A DNA stretch of 12,226 bases from CALDSL01 sp039810245 (lineage in GTDB: Bacteria; Chloroflexota; Anaerolineae; Anaerolineales; Anaerolineaceae). The stretch is taken from contig JBDHWQ010000041.1 in the NCBI GenBank assembly GCA_039810245.1, positions 1 through 12,226 of the forward strand, read 5' to 3'. Position numbers and translations under genes: made by a program. This document shows positions 11,877 to 12,226 of this stretch, one piece after another. Each line of letters begins with the position of its first letter. Within the stretch, counting starts at the first letter, position 1. Under the pieces are notes generated by a model, which saw nothing but the letters and a program-made list of their open reading frames with translations, did no database searches and was not told the origin of the DNA.

Positions 11877-12226
11877 GCGCCAATGATACGCGGGTTAAGT
11901 CTCACCTTCGATCCTCAGCCGACCGCAGGTGGCGGCCGAAATTGCCGGCCAAGGCGAAAGGTGCGGCCGCAGGTGCCGAAGATGGCGCCAATGATACGCG
12001 GGTTAAGTCTCACCTTCGATCCTCAGCCGACCGCAGGTGCCGGCCGAAATTGCCGGCCAAGGCGAAAGGTGCGGCCGCAGGTGCCGAAGATGGCGCCAAT
12101 GGATACGCGGGTTAAGTCTCACCTTCGATCCTCAGCCGGCCGCAGGTGCCGGCCGAAATTGCCGGCCAAGGCGAAAGGTGCGGCCGCAGGTGCCGAAGAT
12201 GGCGCCAATGATACGCGGGTTAAGTC
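11877..12226. repeat. Tandem array of near-identical ~108-bp units next to cas2
   Basis: Three full units (11877-11984, 11985-12092, 12093-12201) and the first 25 bases of a fourth (12202 onward) follow cas2 directly. Each starts GCGCCAATGATACGCGGGTT. The units are 108, 108 and 109 bases long. They differ only at 11932 (G for C), one extra G near 12101 and 12139 (G for A). Each unit can fold into a nested structure: CACCTTCG (unit 27-34) with CGAAGATG (101-108, one mismatch), CCGCA (47-51) with TGCGG (86-90), and GCCGGC (55-60) with GCCGGC (68-73). There is no repeat/spacer alternation, so it is not a standard CRISPR. It may be an integration target, a structured RNA template array or a minisatellite. 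It continues beyond the window. Confidence 0.9.

Noticed and set aside
11877..12226. Conventional CRISPR array
   Set aside because: The full ~108-bp unit is repeated almost unchanged; there is no ~25-40-bp repeat alternating with unique spacers, and cutting the unit into 36-base thirds gives unrelated sequences.
11883..12226. Open reading frame running through the repeat array
   Set aside because: One plus-strand frame is open to the window end, but a second frame is also open, the one-base insertion in unit 3 changes the frame, no Shine-Dalgarno is seen, and the peptide is a low-complexity translation of a GC-rich repeat.

Overview
The window is GC-rich and densely coding. It looks like an accessory or plasmid-derived region of a bacterium. 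RemA, a TniB/ExeA-like ATPase, a DUF4287 protein, a LON-domain protein and a reverse transcriptase beside cas1-cas2 together suggest a Chloroflexota-like genome, but this is inference from gene content; no rRNA or other phylogenetic marker is present.

Region 1 (1-3554, minus strand) is a double partition locus. From right to left it holds parA2 and a ParB-like gene, then a perfect 21-bp stem followed by a T tract on the minus strand (probable terminator), then parA1 and a ribbon-helix-helix gene. A strong minus-strand promoter for parA1 is overlaid by five copies of a 12-bp motif (AGGGGCGACCCT and variants). This looks like a combined operator and centromere for the ParA1/RHH pair. A perfect 18-bp palindrome near the 5' end of parB and a near copy at its 3' end are candidate parS sites.

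Region 2 (3555-6787) opens with an AT-richer divergent promoter region. It then runs on the plus strand through a TniB/ExeA-like AAA ATPase, a small RHH-like gene coupled to it by an ATGA overlap, a P22-antirepressor-like protein, and a protein with an N-terminal DnaA domain but no AAA+ core (candidate replication initiator). With region 1 this resembles the maintenance core of a plasmid, chromid or integrated element.

Region 3 (6830-8176, minus strand) holds three ordinary genes: a SnoaL/NTF2-like protein, a DUF4287 protein and a LON substrate-binding-domain protein.

Region 4 (8314-12226, plus strand) is the most interesting. It is a compact, translationally coupled operon of RNase H, a RemA/DUF370-like protein, a group-II-intron-like reverse transcriptase, cas1 and cas2. 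The reverse transcriptase has a ~155-residue insertion and no thumb domain. The operon is followed by a tandem array of near-identical ~108-bp units (three full copies and the start of a fourth) that runs off the window edge. No Cas6, effector or other interference gene is visible. The array is not a standard CRISPR, because the whole unit is repeated and there are no variable spacers. The gene set suggests RNA-to-DNA capture (RT), removal of template RNA (RNase H) and integration (Cas1-Cas2), possibly into or out of this structured repeat array.
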